Source: Mesorhizobium loti
GTDB taxonomy: Bacteria; Pseudomonadota; Alphaproteobacteria; Rhizobiales; Rhizobiaceae
Reading direction: 5' to 3'
Length of the DNA stretch: 64,000 nucleotides
Assembly (NCBI RefSeq): GCF_001510895.1
Contig: NZ_LPWA01000120.1
Location: 174,001-238,000 of the forward strand
The notes under the pieces are model-generated. The model saw nothing but the letters and a program-made list of their open reading frames with translations. It was not told where the DNA came from and ran no database searches. Of the stretch, positions 9,659-17,862 are shown piece after piece. Each line of letters begins with the position of its first letter. Positions within the stretch are counted from its first letter, which is position 1. The translations under genes and the position numbers were made by a program.

Positions 9659-10099
9659 ATGAATTCAAAGAGTTGGTGTGTGACGATACGGGTGCTGTTC
9701 CCGTCGCGCTCCCATCAAGAGTTCGTTAGTCGTTCTTGCCGACCCCTGCCGGGCGACCCGAAGCTCTGCAACTTTGCCCGTTTCTCCAGCGTGTTGCGGT
9801 GTAGCGGCCGGTCGTTCCTAAGAGCAATTCCGGGAAAAGTGTGAAACGGTTAGGCTCGGCGCCTTCGCCGTAGCATGGTGCCGGTGCTCGATGTCGGCGC
9901 CGGCGTCCGGGCCTTAAGCCGCACGTCCACTGCTGGAAGAATGATGCCGCGCAAGTGTTGAGGTGCTTGCCGGCATGTTTCTGGTTGTGTTTCGGTAGGT
10001 CGCCATTCACACAAAGCAAACCGAATCTGAAATAGGGTGCCAGATTTGAAGCGGATCGAGCCCCGCGAACCGACAGAGCCGCAGTGAAGGACGAGGCTG
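9659..10099. other. intergenic stretch after the tRNA, no gene seen
   Basis: 440 bp without a convincing gene; the open frames here are short and unlike proteins. It holds a partial copy of the GCAATTCC palindromic repeat (about 9823-9875) that shares its left arm and inner part with 5697-5764 but lacks the right arm. An integrase gene, usual at this position in tRNA-borne islands, is absent. Confidence 0.5.
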
Positions 10100-11764
10100 A
10101 TGGATGAATGGCATCCAATCGAAGGTGTTGCGAACGCGGAAATTCTTGCGCTGATAAACAAACCCTCGATCACCAATTCAAACGCCTATCTGCTGCGTAC
10201 GCCACAGCGGCTGGTGATCTTTGATCCGGGCGCTGACCCGGCCCAGATTGATCGGCTGAACACGCTTGTTGCCGGTGTGCTCGAGGAAGCGCAGCGCGAG
10301 GTCTTTCTCATCCTGACCCACGCGCATATCGATCATTTTGCCGGCGTTGAAAGGTTGCGAACAGGGGCCGGCAAGCCGTGGACCCTTGTGCATCACGAAG
10401 GCGCCAGGGCCATCCGCGCAAAGGATCGCCGTCACACCTTGGCCATCCTCTATCGAAAGTTCGAGGTGCCCGACCTCGCCGTCGACGCCACTCTATTCGG
10501 GCCCGAGACGCTCCCCGGCCTGCGCCGCGAACAACGGCCTGGGCCGGACGGGCAGCCGATCCCGGTCGAGATCCTGCCGCTGGGCCCGGGCGTGGATCTG
10601 GAGATCTATGCGACACCAGGTCATTCGTCGTGCAGTTGCTCGTTCCGCATTGGCCGGCATCTCATCATCGGCGATGTCACCTTCGGCGCAAACCCCGGCC
10701 TCGCCGGGCTGATCGGCTGGAGCAGCGAAGGATTGACCTATTCCACCCGGCTGCTCCGCCAGATCATCGACGAGCATGCAGTCAGCATCTGTTGGACGGG
10801 GCATGGCGACGCCATGTCGGGGGCCTTGGCGACCAAGATGCTTGCGACGGTGGCAAGCCAGGTGGCCTCCTTTGGCGAGATTGCGGTCATCGACGAGGAG
10901 CGTATCACCCTGCTGCGCCGCTTCGCGACGGAGTTGCTGCATGAGATCGAGCGGCTTTTCACGCTGATCGGCGCCCGGCTGATGATCGTGGCGCATCACC
11001 TCGAGCTGCTGGAGGAAACCGTCGAGGCAGCGCGCCTTGAAAGCGCTCTCAACATTGACGCTGTGGAAGCGCAGCTCGGCGAATTCCGGCAATTCTGTAG
11101 CGCTTTCGAGCGCGGCGAGCAGCCGGAGCTATCGGTCGCGATGAAGGCGGCAGCCACCATGACGCGCCTGCGCCGCACCGTGGCCGAGTACAGGCAAACC
11201 GAGACCGGCTCGCTTTCTCCGGCGGCTCGTGCCGAACACCTTGTCGACGCCTTCCTGCAGGCCATACGCGGCCTCAGCTTCCAGGACGCCATCACACCGG
11301 TCAACCTGGCGGAGATGGTCGACAAGCTTGTGGCGGCGGAACAGTCCCCACCGTTCGGCGTCGACGACTTCATGGCCGCCAGCGACGATGACGAAGCCTT
11401 CCGCCGCCTGCTGGTCGGCAATCTGTCGTCCGCATCCATCCTCCGCGGGCGCGACATTGTCGTTCGGCACGACCGAAGCGAAGCCTGGGATGGAACAGCG
11501 GCGGCAAATGTACCGTGGCTGCAGAACATCCTGCTTTCCACGCTGGAGGCGATGGCCGCGGCGGAAGCAAACAAAAGGATCGACATTATCGTCGCGAAGG
11601 CGGCCGGCAGCGTTGCGATCGGCATTGCAACCGACCCGCCTGGCCCACCGCTGCCGGCCGTCAGGACGGAACTCTACCACCGCACCATGCAGCAAATGGG
11701 CGGCGGCTATGAGATTGAGGACGGTGCCGTCGTCATCAAATTACGGCTCGCCGGCGCCCTTTGA
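10100..11764 (+). CDS. metallo-beta-lactamase-fold hydrolase fused to a histidine-kinase-like C-terminal region
   Basis: 554 residues. The N-terminal part (about 1-245) is a metallo-beta-lactamase hydrolase with the metal motif HAHIDH at 74-79, a later TPGHS and IIGD, and WTGHGD. The middle (about 260-400) is helical and looks like a dimerisation/phosphotransfer-type bundle. The last 110 residues follow the pattern of a histidine-kinase ATPase domain in degenerate form: a helix in place of the N-box (LQNILLSTLEAM), a strand then DPPGPPLP in place of the G1 box, then MGGGYEIEDGAVVIKLRL. No clear phosphoacceptor His or intact N-box Asn was found. It is convergent with the partner-switch operon and inside the tRNA-flanked segment. 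Function unknown; a signalling role is inferred. Confidence 0.7.
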   Translation: MDEWHPIEGVANAEILALINKPSITNSNAYLLRTPQRLVIFDPGADPAQIDRLNTLVAGVLEEAQREVFLILTHAHIDHFAGVERLRTGAGKPWTLVHHEGARAIRAKDRRHTLAILYRKFEVPDLAVDATLFGPETLPGLRREQRPGPDGQPIPVEILPLGPGVDLEIYATPGHSSCSCSFRIGRHLIIGDVTFGANPGLAGLIGWSSEGLTYSTRLLRQIIDEHAVSICWTGHGDAMSGALATKMLATVASQVASFGEIAVIDEERITLLRRFATELLHEIERLFTLIGARLMIVAHHLELLEETVEAARLESALNIDAVEAQLGEFRQFCSAFERGEQPELSVAMKAAATMTRLRRTVAEYRQTETGSLSPAARAEHLVDAFLQAIRGLSFQDAITPVNLAEMVDKLVAAEQSPPFGVDDFMAASDDDEAFRRLLVGNLSSASILRGRDIVVRHDRSEAWDGTAAANVPWLQNILLSTLEAMAAAEANKRIDIIVAKAAGSVAIGIATDPPGPPLPAVRTELYHRTMQQMGGGYEIEDGAVVIKLRLAGAL

Positions 11765-11856
11765 GGTGCTCAGCCGTTGCTACGCGTCGGCGGACTGCCC
11801 CCGATCGGCCAGCTGACCGAGCAGCCCGGCAAGGTTCGCGGCTGGGCAAATGATCA

Positions 11857-12159
11857 TCACACGATTCTGAAAATCGACGAGAAGCCGGAGATGTCGAAGA
11901 CCTCCTTTACCGCTGGCTGAAGGTCGGACAGCAGGAGGTCCCTGCCCGCGGCCCGCATCTGCTTGGCCGCGATCAGCAGCGAGCGCAGGCCGGAACTCGC
12001 AACGTAGCTGACGCCCGCCATGTTGATGACGATCTGTGCCGACGTATCTCGAATGATGTCGACGACATAGGTTTCGAAGGTCTTGGCGTGCAGGGTGTCG
12101 AGCCTGCCGCTCACTTGCACGACAGTGCGGTCGGGATGGTCTTCATGGCTGATGTTCAT
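11857..12159 (-). CDS. STAS-domain anti-sigma factor antagonist (RsbV-like)
   Basis: Small STAS protein with the canonical strand VVQVSGRLD and the phosphorylation loop SYVASSGLRSLL; the first Ser of SSG is the expected phosphoserine. In partner-switch systems such a protein binds and is phosphorylated by an RsbW-type kinase. The RsbW-like gene ends about 33 bp upstream. I placed the start at ATG 12159 because an AGGA lies 8 bases before it; ATG 12180 and TTG 12192 are alternatives. It is the last gene of the seven-gene minus-strand operon. Confidence 0.85.
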   Translation of the reverse strand: MNISHEDHPDRTVVQVSGRLDTLHAKTFETYVVDIIRDTSAQIVINMAGVSYVASSGLRSLLIAAKQMRAAGRDLLLSDLQPAVKEVFDISGFSSIFRIV

Positions 12160-12192
12160 GGCATTCTGTCCTGTGGTCATCACGATTTGCAA

Positions 12193-12648
12193 TCAACCCT
12201 CGCCGGCAACACGGCTGCCTAGTGTCAGTTGGTTGCCGCTCCCCGTCCGGCAGTAAGAGAATTCGTCAAGCATGCTGCGCATCAGCCTGATTCCATGCCC
12301 GCCTATGACGGCGCTTTCGATAGAGTCCGGCAGCGGCGGCACCTCCACCAATGTCGGGTCGAACGATTTGCCGTTATCCGTGATTCTGAGCCGCACCATG
12401 TCGGGTGACCGGCTGTAGGAAAGCGAAATGGCGTTGTCCTTGGATGGCTCGTCGGCGAATGCGTGCGTGATCACGTTCGTGAGTGCCTCTTCCATGCTGA
12501 GCTGCAGGGCGAAACGGGCGCGTTCCGGCCAGCGGTCGCGTTCGGCAAGCGCCTCGAGCCAGCCGCTCGCCCGCGGCAATTCATCGACATCCACGCCAAG
12601 GTCCAGCCTGTCCGCCGTTGTCCCGAAACCGCCATCCCGGCCCACCAT
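12193..12648 (-). CDS. RsbW-like anti-sigma factor / serine kinase (HATPase)
   Basis: 151-residue GHKL ATPase of the anti-sigma kinase type. Motifs: N-box EEALTNVITHAF (53-64), G1 box ITDNGKSFDP (about 89-98) and the ATP-lid GGHGIRLMRSM (116-126). Such kinases phosphorylate a cognate STAS protein and sequester a target (often a sigma factor) when the STAS protein is phosphorylated. The RsbV-like gene follows immediately, so the two are a likely kinase/substrate pair. No sigma factor gene is in the cluster, so the target is either distant or not a sigma factor. Confidence 0.87.
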   Translation of the reverse strand: MVGRDGGFGTTADRLDLGVDVDELPRASGWLEALAERDRWPERARFALQLSMEEALTNVITHAFADEPSKDNAISLSYSRSPDMVRLRITDNGKSFDPTLVEVPPLPDSIESAVIGGHGIRLMRSMLDEFSYCRTGSGNQLTLGSRVAGEG

Positions 12649-12682
12649 GTCTCGCTCCTGGCTGCCTCGCGCTTGAGAAGGG

Positions 12683-13021
12683 TCAGGAAATCACCAGATC
12701 GACCGCCGGGTACAGCTTCTTGAGATTGGGCAGGGATTTCGATTGCCACGGAATGCGCGTCGATCCCTTCACGCTAAGCCCGATCTCGGCCTGCTTGCGA
12801 ACTTCGATGGTGAACTTCGCCAAGAGGTTGATGCCCGAGCTGTTGAGGAATTCGAGCTCGGTAAGATCGAGCACAATGGCTTTCGGCTTCGACGCCAGAA
12901 CCTTGTCCATCAGTTCGAGGATCGGCGCATAGGCTTCGGTTCCAGACAGGCGCATCGTACCCTCGTAGTGGATTTCCGGCCCCTCGCTCCACACGCGGTA
13001 CTCGTTGGTCTTGATTTCCAT
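12683..13021 (-). CDS. STAS-like regulator of the slr1659 type
   Basis: 112 residues from ATG 13021. The pattern is [20 protein letters not shown] followed by a basic [14 protein letters not shown] tail, which I recognise as the slr1659-type STAS family seen beside SiaB-like proteins. The SSG serines are the expected phosphorylation site. It takes the place that SiaC holds in the Pseudomonas siaABCD operon but is not the same family. It lies 27 bp after the SiaB-like gene. Confidence 0.8.
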   Translation of the reverse strand: MEIKTNEYRVWSEGPEIHYEGTMRLSGTEAYAPILELMDKVLASKPKAIVLDLTELEFLNSSGINLLAKFTIEVRKQAEIGLSVKGSTRIPWQSKSLPNLKKLYPAVDLVIS

Positions 13022-13048
13022 GATGTGCAACCAGCTCCAAATTTCGGC

Positions 13049-13597
13049 TCAGGGAAGATCGAGCGCAGCGAAGGTTTCCAGCCTGATCCGATCGACGACC
13101 GCCGTATCGTCGAACGCCCAGCCGAGGCGCGCGCCATAGTCACTCATCAGGGTCAGAAGACCAAGTCCGGACCCGCTCGAATTCGAAGCGGCGGCATTGG
13201 CCTCGATGCGCTCAATGAGCAGGTCCCCCGGATCGCGGCTCGTCAACTCGACCAGCATTTTCTGAAAGCGCGCCGCAGTCTTGGAATCGACCATATTGGT
13301 GATCTTGACCTCGAAGCGGTCATCGTCAAGCGAGCTCTCCACGAGGATGTCCCCGGACGAACGAAACTTCACCGCGTTCTCCAGCAACTCGTTGACGAGG
13401 TAGCCGATGCCGTGGCGCGCCTCGTTATAGTCGTGTTGCAAGGCGATACGGCGAAGCGCGAAAAAATCGCCGAGGAAATCCGATGTCGTCGCGCAGTGAT
13501 GCCAGGCAAGATCGATCGGCCCGGCGGCAATCTGGAGCGTGTTGCGAAAGGCGGCCTTGCCGTTCAGAAACTCGGTGCTGCCGAAGCTCTTGTGCAT
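13049..13597 (-). CDS. SiaB-like ATP-binding protein (putative protein kinase)
   Basis: 182 residues with a HATPase fold: N-box NELLENAVKF (69-78) and a glycine lid GSGLGLLTLMSDYG (141-154). The surrounding sequence, starting with the ALQHDYNEARHGIGYLVNELLENA helix, is like the SiaB family of biofilm-regulating kinases. In Pseudomonas aeruginosa SiaB phosphorylates SiaC and SiaA reverses it (established for that system). Here the gene sits four bases after the SiaA-like phosphatase gene and just before the slr1659-type STAS gene, the same functional order. Confidence 0.8.
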   Translation of the reverse strand: MHKSFGSTEFLNGKAAFRNTLQIAAGPIDLAWHHCATTSDFLGDFFALRRIALQHDYNEARHGIGYLVNELLENAVKFRSSGDILVESSLDDDRFEVKITNMVDSKTAARFQKMLVELTSRDPGDLLIERIEANAAASNSSGSGLGLLTLMSDYGARLGWAFDDTAVVDRIRLETFAALDLP

Positions 13598-13601
13598 GCT
13601 T

Positions 13602-15965
13602 CTACCTGTGCCTCATCACGACAAGCGTGATGTCGTCATGGATCGTCTGCGTGCCGATATGCGCCATCACGTCGTCCATGATGCCCTTTATGATCTGCTC
13701 GGCATTGCCCTCTCTGTAGCGAAGCGCGCTCTCGCAAAGCCGGTCGGCGCCGAACAGCTCGCCACGCGGACTTTCGGCCTCGGTGACGCCGTCGGTGTGC
13801 AGGATGATGATGTCGCCGCTGTCGAAGCGCGTTTCGCGCGTCGCCAGGAAAGGCGAGATGTCGGCCTCCAGGCCGATGGGAAAGCCGAGATCGATGGTGT
13901 CGATGCGCTCGGTCTGGCCTTCGCCACGCAGGATCAGAACCTCCTCGTGCTGCCCCGAGATTGTCACCTTGCGATCCTCGTAGTCAAGGAAGGCGAGGGT
14001 CAGGTGCTTGTCCGAATTGGTGCGCGCGATGTTCTTGTATATGGCGCTGTTGAGCACTTCGAGGAAATGCTTGGGATCGTCGCTGCCCTTTTCCTGCAAG
14101 GCGCGCGCGACCGATTGCACCATCAGCATCAGCACGCCGCTCTCCAGCCCGTGGCCGGTGACGTCGCCGATGCCGACCTTGATGCGCGTCCCGTCGTGCA
14201 GAACGTCGTAGTAGTCGCCGCCGACCTCGTCGGCCGGCTTCATGTAACCGGCGATTTCGATCTTCGGAATGCCACTCAATTCATGCGCTTTCGGCAGCAC
14301 CATCATCTGTATTTGGCGGGCAACATCGAGCTCCGCACCGAGCCTGAGATTCTCGCTCTTCAGTCGGTCGTTGAGCGCGACGATTTCCCGATTGGCGCCC
14401 TCCAGTTCCGTGGTTCGCGCTTCGACCAGTCTTTCGAGATTTTCGGTATGGTAGCTGATCTCCTCAGCCATGCGGTTGAAGGCCACCCCGACCGCACCGA
14501 CCTCGTCGCGGGTCGGAATGTCGACGCGCACCGAGTAGTCCTTGTTCTGCAGGCGTCGCGCAGCCTCGGCGAGCGCGCTCAGCCCCGCCGTTATGCGCCC
14601 GGAAATCGCAAACACTGCCGCGAGCACGATCAGCAGCGACAGCAATACCGCGGCAATCTGCCAGAACAGGATGCTCGACGTGGCGCGCGAAATCTTCTGC
14701 TGAGCGTCGATCAGCGATGCATAGATTTCGCGTTCCGGCACCATGAAGCCGAGCGTCATCGCCTCGCGCCGCACCGGCTTGCCCGTGCTGTACATGTTGG
14801 TCGGCTCGAGCTGTTTCATCAGCACGATGTAGGGAATTTCCGTGCCGTCCTGTGACAGCGACAGCTTGTCGAAGACAACGCTGTCGTCCGTGGGCAGCGC
14901 AAGCTTCGCGATCGCGGCCTGACTGCTCTTCGACAGGTTTCTGTCGAAGCTCTGGCCGGTATCGAACTTGACGCCGAGCGTCCTCTCGCCCGCCTCGGTC
15001 ACGGCAAGCACATTGCCGTCCGACATCGACAGAAAGGCAAATCCGGTCTCGGCGATTTTGACGCTCTGGACGATCTCGGCCATCTGGTCGAGCGTCAGGT
15101 CGACCCCGACCACACCTGCTATGTCCTTCTTGTCGGGCGTCTCCAGCGGCTGAAAGAAACTGACGATGGTCTTGCCGGTGATGCCGTCGAGATAGGGCGC
15201 CAGCGTCGTGATCGGCGAGGCCACCGGACGCTTCGATGGCATCGCCATCCAGGACTGCCAGTTCTCATAAAGTCCTGGAAAGAAGAAGTCCCACCAATTC
15301 TGGCCATTGTGTCCAGGATAGACCCTGTCGAAGACCTCTCCCTGGTTGTTGTAGGGGGTCGAGCGCAAGATAGGAGCCTGCTTCGGCCCCATATAGTACA
15401 TCTGCAGCTTCGGCGGACCGGATTGCATGATGCCCGGTCCGAATATGTCGAAGGCGGCGCTCTGGCGGACTTCCTTGAGCGCTTCGGGCAACGGGGATTT
15501 GTCCGCGCCGAGCAGATAGCCCCAGACGGTGACCGCCGACTGCTCGCCTTGTCCGTTCTGCCACCAGTTTCCGCCCGGATTGTAGGTCAGCGGCGTCGTG
15601 ACTTTGCTGTCGCGCGCCAGGATATCGCCGAGCGTCGCTTGCAGATCGGGGTGGTCGACGGTGTTCTGCATCGCGCCCGCCAGCGCGTTGACCTCGGAAT
15701 GGTATTGATCGAACAGAAGGTTCGTCCGCTCGACCGTCGTCGTGATGTAATTCTGCAGATATTCGGACGTGGCCTTCTCCAGCCCGGCTCCGACCTCGTC
15801 GGCGGCATCGTGCGACAGGCGTTGCACGTTCCAGATCGCAATGCCGCTGCCGAGGATGAGGTCGAAGACGACCGCCGCGCCCACTACCATGATGAACTTG
15901 GCCCGGAAACTGCATGGCGCCAGCCGCCCAAGCGGCAGCCGGCCGCTGCCGGCGACGAGGCTCAT
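13602..15965 (-). CDS. SiaA-like membrane PP2C/SpoIIE phosphatase with sensor and HAMP domains
   Basis: 787 residues. A first membrane helix (about 22-46), a large periplasmic Cache-like sensor region (47-430, including VAGVVGVDLTLDQM), a second helix (about 433-455), a HAMP linker (455-508), a coiled coil (505-550) and a PP2C phosphatase domain with EVGGDYYD (580-587), GDVTGHGLESG (600-610), HTDGVTEA (723-730) and HDDITLVVM (776-784). All metal-binding aspartates are present. It should dephosphorylate a STAS partner in response to an external ligand. Its ATG overlaps the methyltransferase stop as ATGA, so the two are coupled. Confidence 0.9.
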   Translation of the reverse strand: MSLVAGSGRLPLGRLAPCSFRAKFIMVVGAAVVFDLILGSGIAIWNVQRLSHDAADEVGAGLEKATSEYLQNYITTTVERTNLLFDQYHSEVNALAGAMQNTVDHPDLQATLGDILARDSKVTTPLTYNPGGNWWQNGQGEQSAVTVWGYLLGADKSPLPEALKEVRQSAAFDIFGPGIMQSGPPKLQMYYMGPKQAPILRSTPYNNQGEVFDRVYPGHNGQNWWDFFFPGLYENWQSWMAMPSKRPVASPITTLAPYLDGITGKTIVSFFQPLETPDKKDIAGVVGVDLTLDQMAEIVQSVKIAETGFAFLSMSDGNVLAVTEAGERTLGVKFDTGQSFDRNLSKSSQAAIAKLALPTDDSVVFDKLSLSQDGTEIPYIVLMKQLEPTNMYSTGKPVRREAMTLGFMVPEREIYASLIDAQQKISRATSSILFWQIAAVLLSLLIVLAAVFAISGRITAGLSALAEAARRLQNKDYSVRVDIPTRDEVGAVGVAFNRMAEEISYHTENLERLVEARTTELEGANREIVALNDRLKSENLRLGAELDVARQIQMMVLPKAHELSGIPKIEIAGYMKPADEVGGDYYDVLHDGTRIKVGIGDVTGHGLESGVLMLMVQSVARALQEKGSDDPKHFLEVLNSAIYKNIARTNSDKHLTLAFLDYEDRKVTISGQHEEVLILRGEGQTERIDTIDLGFPIGLEADISPFLATRETRFDSGDIIILHTDGVTEAESPRGELFGADRLCESALRYREGNAEQIIKGIMDDVMAHIGTQTIHDDITLVVMRHR

Positions 15966-17137
15966 TGCGGCTTGCGTCCGGAGACGACCCAGATCGGCCA
16001 GCCGGCATAGCCCTTTGGATGCAGCGCCGCAAAAATGTGATCGTCGAAACCGCGCGCGAACCGCTCCATGAACGCCTTGCTGTCGCCGCGCCGCGCGGAC
16101 ATGTCTTGGGCAAACAGAACCTTCCAGGCATTGACGGTATCGGTAAAGTCCTGCGGATCGCCGTCCGTGTTGGTCACCATGAAGGTCTCAGCCCTGATGT
16201 CGCCGAAGCCGGCATCGATCATGGCCCGTCGGCTCTTGGGGCCGAATTCAAGGTCCATCGAAAAGTGAGCGAACAGCTTCGACAATTCGTTGTAGGTCCA
16301 CTGGATACTGTCGCCGCGCGGCTCGCCCAGGCAATGCGATATCTTCTCGTTGGTGACGTAGACCCGGCCGCCTGGCTTGCAGATGCGAAACAGCTCCGCG
16401 AGGATGAGCTCCGGCCGATCGAATATCTGCAAGGAATGGCGGCAGGTGACAAAATCGAACTGATCATCCTCGATCAGCATCTCGGAGGCGTCGCCATAGA
16501 TGTATTCGATGCCCTGCAGGCCAAAGTCGGCGGCGACCTTGCGGGCATAGTCGAGGCTCGAGCGTGAGTGATCGAGCGCAACCAGACGGGCAGGCTTGAA
16601 CTCCTTATGGACCAGCGCGGCGAAATCGCCGATGCCGCAGCAGATGTCGGCGACGGTCAATCCTTCACGCAGGCCGTGCCTCGGCAGGATGTCCTTCTCA
16701 TGCCGCCAGGTCATCTTTGTCTGGGTGCGCAGGATCGGGATGAACCCGCCCTCCTCCAGAAAAGCCTGCCCGGGATAGAATTCGTTGTCATACTCCTCGA
16801 CGGCGATGCTTGCATGCGCGCGCTGCAAGGCGCGGAACTTGCGCGTCGACCAGCCGACGACGCTCGATGTGATCACCAAAACCCTGAGATCCGGCCGCTC
16901 CTCGCACGCCTTCACCAAGAGGTTCGCCAGCATGTGGAAGGCGATGTTGTTGAGCCGAACCAGCCGCTTGACGTTGACGTAGAAGGTCCCTCTGACCATT
17001 GCCAGCGAGGTTTCGAGCATGCGGGCACAGCCGCTCAGTTCCTCGACCCGCTGCGGCCGCATGGAGCCGATGATCGCGAACTCCTGGTTGTTCTCATCGA
17101 AGCGTATGTCGAATGTCGACCTGGCGGTGTCGGACAT
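15962..17137 (-). CDS. STAS-like domain fused to class I SAM-dependent methyltransferase
   Basis: 391 residues in two parts. Residues 1 to about 125 resemble the slr1659-type STAS fold (FYVNVKRLVRLNNIAFHML), but the loop that carries the phosphoserines in the neighbour reads LNNIAF, so it is probably not phosphorylated. Residues about 130-391 form a methyltransferase with motif I VADICCGIGDFA (162-173), the acidic VALDHS, GDASEM, and FDFVTCRHSLQIFDR. The methyl acceptor is unknown. It lies between the degenerate HATPase protein (stop/start overlap at 17137) and the SiaA-like phosphatase (overlap at 15962-15965). A methyl-transfer output controlled by the switch is inference. Confidence 0.82.
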   Translation of the reverse strand: MSDTARSTFDIRFDENNQEFAIIGSMRPQRVEELSGCARMLETSLAMVRGTFYVNVKRLVRLNNIAFHMLANLLVKACEERPDLRVLVITSSVVGWSTRKFRALQRAHASIAVEEYDNEFYPGQAFLEEGGFIPILRTQTKMTWRHEKDILPRHGLREGLTVADICCGIGDFAALVHKEFKPARLVALDHSRSSLDYARKVAADFGLQGIEYIYGDASEMLIEDDQFDFVTCRHSLQIFDRPELILAELFRICKPGGRVYVTNEKISHCLGEPRGDSIQWTYNELSKLFAHFSMDLEFGPKSRRAMIDAGFGDIRAETFMVTNTDGDPQDFTDTVNAWKVLFAQDMSARRGDSKAFMERFARGFDDHIFAALHPKGYAGWPIWVVSGRKPQ

Positions 17138-17655
17138 CAGCGTCTCGTTTCTTCAAGCGACAGATCGGCGACCAGCCGGATGGCATCCTTCCCGACCTGC
17201 TCGACCGACATTGTCGCGGCATAGTCTACCGCCAGTTCGAAAAGGCCTATGTCGGGGTCGAGCGGACCTTCGGCGAAGAGCGCGCTCCTGTATTGCGTCT
17301 CGACGTCATCCTGCTGGAGCCGGTTCATGGCGTCCCGGTAGAATCGGGCACCCGCCGCGTCGCAAGGGATGATGAGCTCGATCCGGTCTCTTTTGCCAAG
17401 ACGCGAGACGCTGCAGGCAAAGCTGCCTCCCGGCCTGTGCACTCTGAAGACGGTCTCGAGCAGCTCGTTGAGGGCGGACGAAAGCAAGTTGGAATAGAGC
17501 AGCGAGTCGGTCCGGTTATGGCCGATCATGCGTGCGACATAGGATGACACGCGGTCGCAATAAGACCAATTCGAGGAGAAGACATCGACGTCCATGTCGA
17601 TCTGGAGAAGCCGTTCGAAATGCGCGCCGCAGGCATCCGATGCCGACTGAACCAT
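17137..17655 (-). CDS. degenerate SiaB/HATPase-like protein
   Basis: 172 residues, first gene of the minus-strand operon. The helix SNLLSSALNELLETVFRVHRP (about 55-75) matches the N-box helix of the SiaB-like neighbour (NELLENAVKF), but the ATP-coordinating Asn is replaced, and no glycine-rich lid follows. It therefore looks like a non-ATP-binding paralogue, perhaps a scaffold or docking partner for the STAS-like methyltransferase translated from the overlapping next gene. Function otherwise unknown. Confidence 0.65.
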   Translation of the reverse strand: MVQSASDACGAHFERLLQIDMDVDVFSSNWSYCDRVSSYVARMIGHNRTDSLLYSNLLSSALNELLETVFRVHRPGGSFACSVSRLGKRDRIELIIPCDAAGARFYRDAMNRLQQDDVETQYRSALFAEGPLDPDIGLFELAVDYAATMSVEQVGKDAIRLVADLSLEETRR

Positions 17656-17862
17656 GCCTCGCCCTTCTGCCGCAACCGCCGTCTTCGCCTGCGGGTCTGC
17701 TTGTTCGCGAGGTCAAGGGACGGGATGCCCGACCCTCGCGAAATGACCGGACAAGCAGATTGAGTCTCCGATTATAACGATACGGAAAGCCTATCTACCC
17801 GATCAATACCTAAGGTTGAAGCAACAGCTTGCTTGACGCACAGACAAGTGATTATCACTGAG
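17656..17862. promoter_or_regulatory. divergent promoter region of the partner-switch module
   Basis: About 200 bp between the minus-strand operon (start 17655) and the plus-strand PP2C gene. It is more A/T-rich than the flanks (for example GATTATAACGATACGG near 17772). Both transcripts must start here or nearby. No operator palindrome could be assigned with confidence. Confidence 0.4.

Noticed and set aside
13539-14855. 438-residue plus-strand frame opposite the SiaA-like phosphatase
   Set aside because: Composition of an antisense frame; the minus strand has all PP2C motifs.
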